Assembly (NCBI GenBank): GCA_029573925.1
Contig: JAKQBV010000400.1
Location: forward strand, 1 to 5,444
Source: a bacterium
GTDB taxonomy: Bacteria > UBP15 > UBA6099
Length of the DNA: 5,444 nt
Reading direction: 5' to 3'
Shown: one piece after another, positions 4,913 to 5,444 of the stretch
Layout: each line of letters starts with the position of its first letter
Numbering within the stretch: the first letter of the stretch is position 1
Program-made: the position numbers and the translations under genes
Notes under the pieces: generated by a model
The model's database searches: none
The model's input: the letters and a program-made list of their open reading frames with translations, nothing else
Told to the model about the DNA's origin: nothing

Positions 4913-5434
4913 ATGGCGCGTAAGTATTTCGGCACAGATGGTATTCGCGGCACCGCCAATGAAGGCGCGATGACGGCGGAAACCGCTTTGCGCGTCGGTA
5001 TGGCGGCAGGCCGCGTCTTCCGTCGCGGTGACCATCGCCACCGCGTCGTCATCGGCAAAGACACCCGCCTGTCAGGCTATATGCTGGAGCCTGCGCTGAC
5101 CGCCGGTTTTACCTCGATGGGCATGGATGTGTTTCTCTTCGGGCCGCTGCCGACGCCGGCGGTCGCCATGCTCACGCGCTCGCTTCGTGCCGATCTGGGC
5201 GTGATGATTTCCGCGTCGCATAATTCCTTTCAGGATAACGGCATCAAATTTTTCGGACCTGACGGCTACAAGTTGTCGGACGAGATCGAACTCGAAATCG
5301 AGCATCAAGGGATAGGACGTACAAGCTGCGTTTTCCTGCGGGCGCGGGATACGGCAAAGTCGGATAAAGGTGCTTCTGTCAAGTCGGGCGCGGGCCGGAA
5401 GGGCGGGGAGACGGTTCCGGCGGACGTTTTTTGA
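4913..5434 (+). pseudogene. glmM: Truncated phosphoglucosamine mutase GlmM fused to repeat A sequence
   Basis: GlmM converts glucosamine-6-phosphate to glucosamine-1-phosphate for cell-wall precursor synthesis. The first 130 residues are clean GlmM: MARKYFGTDGIRG at the start and the catalytic phosphoserine loop MISASHNSFQDNG with Ser102. A full enzyme is about 450 residues, so the metal-binding, sugar-binding and phosphate-binding domains are missing and the product cannot be active. Native sequence ends at about 5302-5309, where repeat A begins (5310). The frame continues 41 codons through the repeat to TGA 5432-5434. A truncated glmM after sul2 is a known mark of mobilised sul2. The sequence style is alphaproteobacterial. 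Confidence 0.9.
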
Positions 5435-5444
5435 CGCCCGGCGT
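5310..5444 (+). repeat. Repeat copy A, left part
   Basis: The 72-base left block (5310-5381) matches 3663-3734 of copy B with two differences. The variable zone with the T-run hairpin follows, and the window ends at the first T of the -35 box. The element continues at base 77 if the sequence is circular, giving about 255 bases in total. Its left edge is set by the end of similarity to copy B and coincides with the loss of GlmM coding sequence. Confidence 0.82.
5369..5444. repeat. Terminal direct repeat, right copy
   Basis: This is an exact duplicate of bases 1-76. It begins inside the 72-base conserved left block of repeat A and ends at the first T of the promoter -35 hexamer, where base 76 is that same T. 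Features in the duplicated stretch, such as the T-run hairpin, are therefore present once per circle rather than twice. Confidence 0.9.

Noticed and set aside
1..5444. Plasmid replication functions
   Set aside because: No Rep protein, iteron series or partition gene is seen, so circular closure alone is not taken as evidence of a plasmid.
1..5444. tRNA, rRNA or CRISPR features
   Set aside because: No cloverleaf-like segment, rRNA signature or regularly spaced short repeats were found on either strand; the repeat hairpins do not fit a tRNA.

Overview
This 5444-base window reads as a mosaic of mobile, resistance-associated DNA. All supported genes lie on the + strand. Two gene modules are separated by two direct copies of a roughly 255-base non-coding repeat that carries its own terminator-like hairpin, promoter, structured leader and start codon. 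The first 76 bases are repeated exactly at the end (1-76 = 5369-5444), so the sequence closes into a circle of 5368 bases. That means a circular molecule, a tandem array, or an assembly cycle through the repeat. Repeat copy A spans this join (5310-5444 plus 77-196) and copy B lies at 3663-3920.

Module 1 (197-3662) starts with the C-terminal part of an Mrr-like restriction endonuclease, fused in frame to the start codon at the right end of repeat A. Closely spaced genes follow: a putative lipoprotein, a small two-helix membrane protein (perhaps a cut-off NERD-type protein), and a secreted Sel1-repeat/trypsin-like protease. The module ends with a 25-codon gene start cut off exactly where repeat B begins. 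Base composition falls clearly from about 1600 to 3360, so module 1 is itself composite.

Module 2 (3921-5309) holds a complete 271-residue Sul2-like dihydropteroate synthase followed by the first 130 codons of glmM, cut off at the left edge of repeat A. The folP/sul2-glmM order, the GlmM sequence and the spacer between the genes match what is known of sul2 and its proposed alphaproteobacterial (Rhodobiaceae-like) chromosomal source. The protein is clearly related to Sul2 but differs at many positions. The source of module 1 cannot be named; its gene styles would fit a Gram-negative environmental bacterium, possibly Verrucomicrobia-like.

In function, the repeat would end transcription from the module upstream and restart it for the module downstream: promoter A drives the mrr remnant-lipoprotein-membrane protein-protease series, and promoter B drives the sul2-like gene. 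No recombinase, transposase, replication gene, tRNA, rRNA or CRISPR array is present, so what moves or maintains these modules is not visible here.
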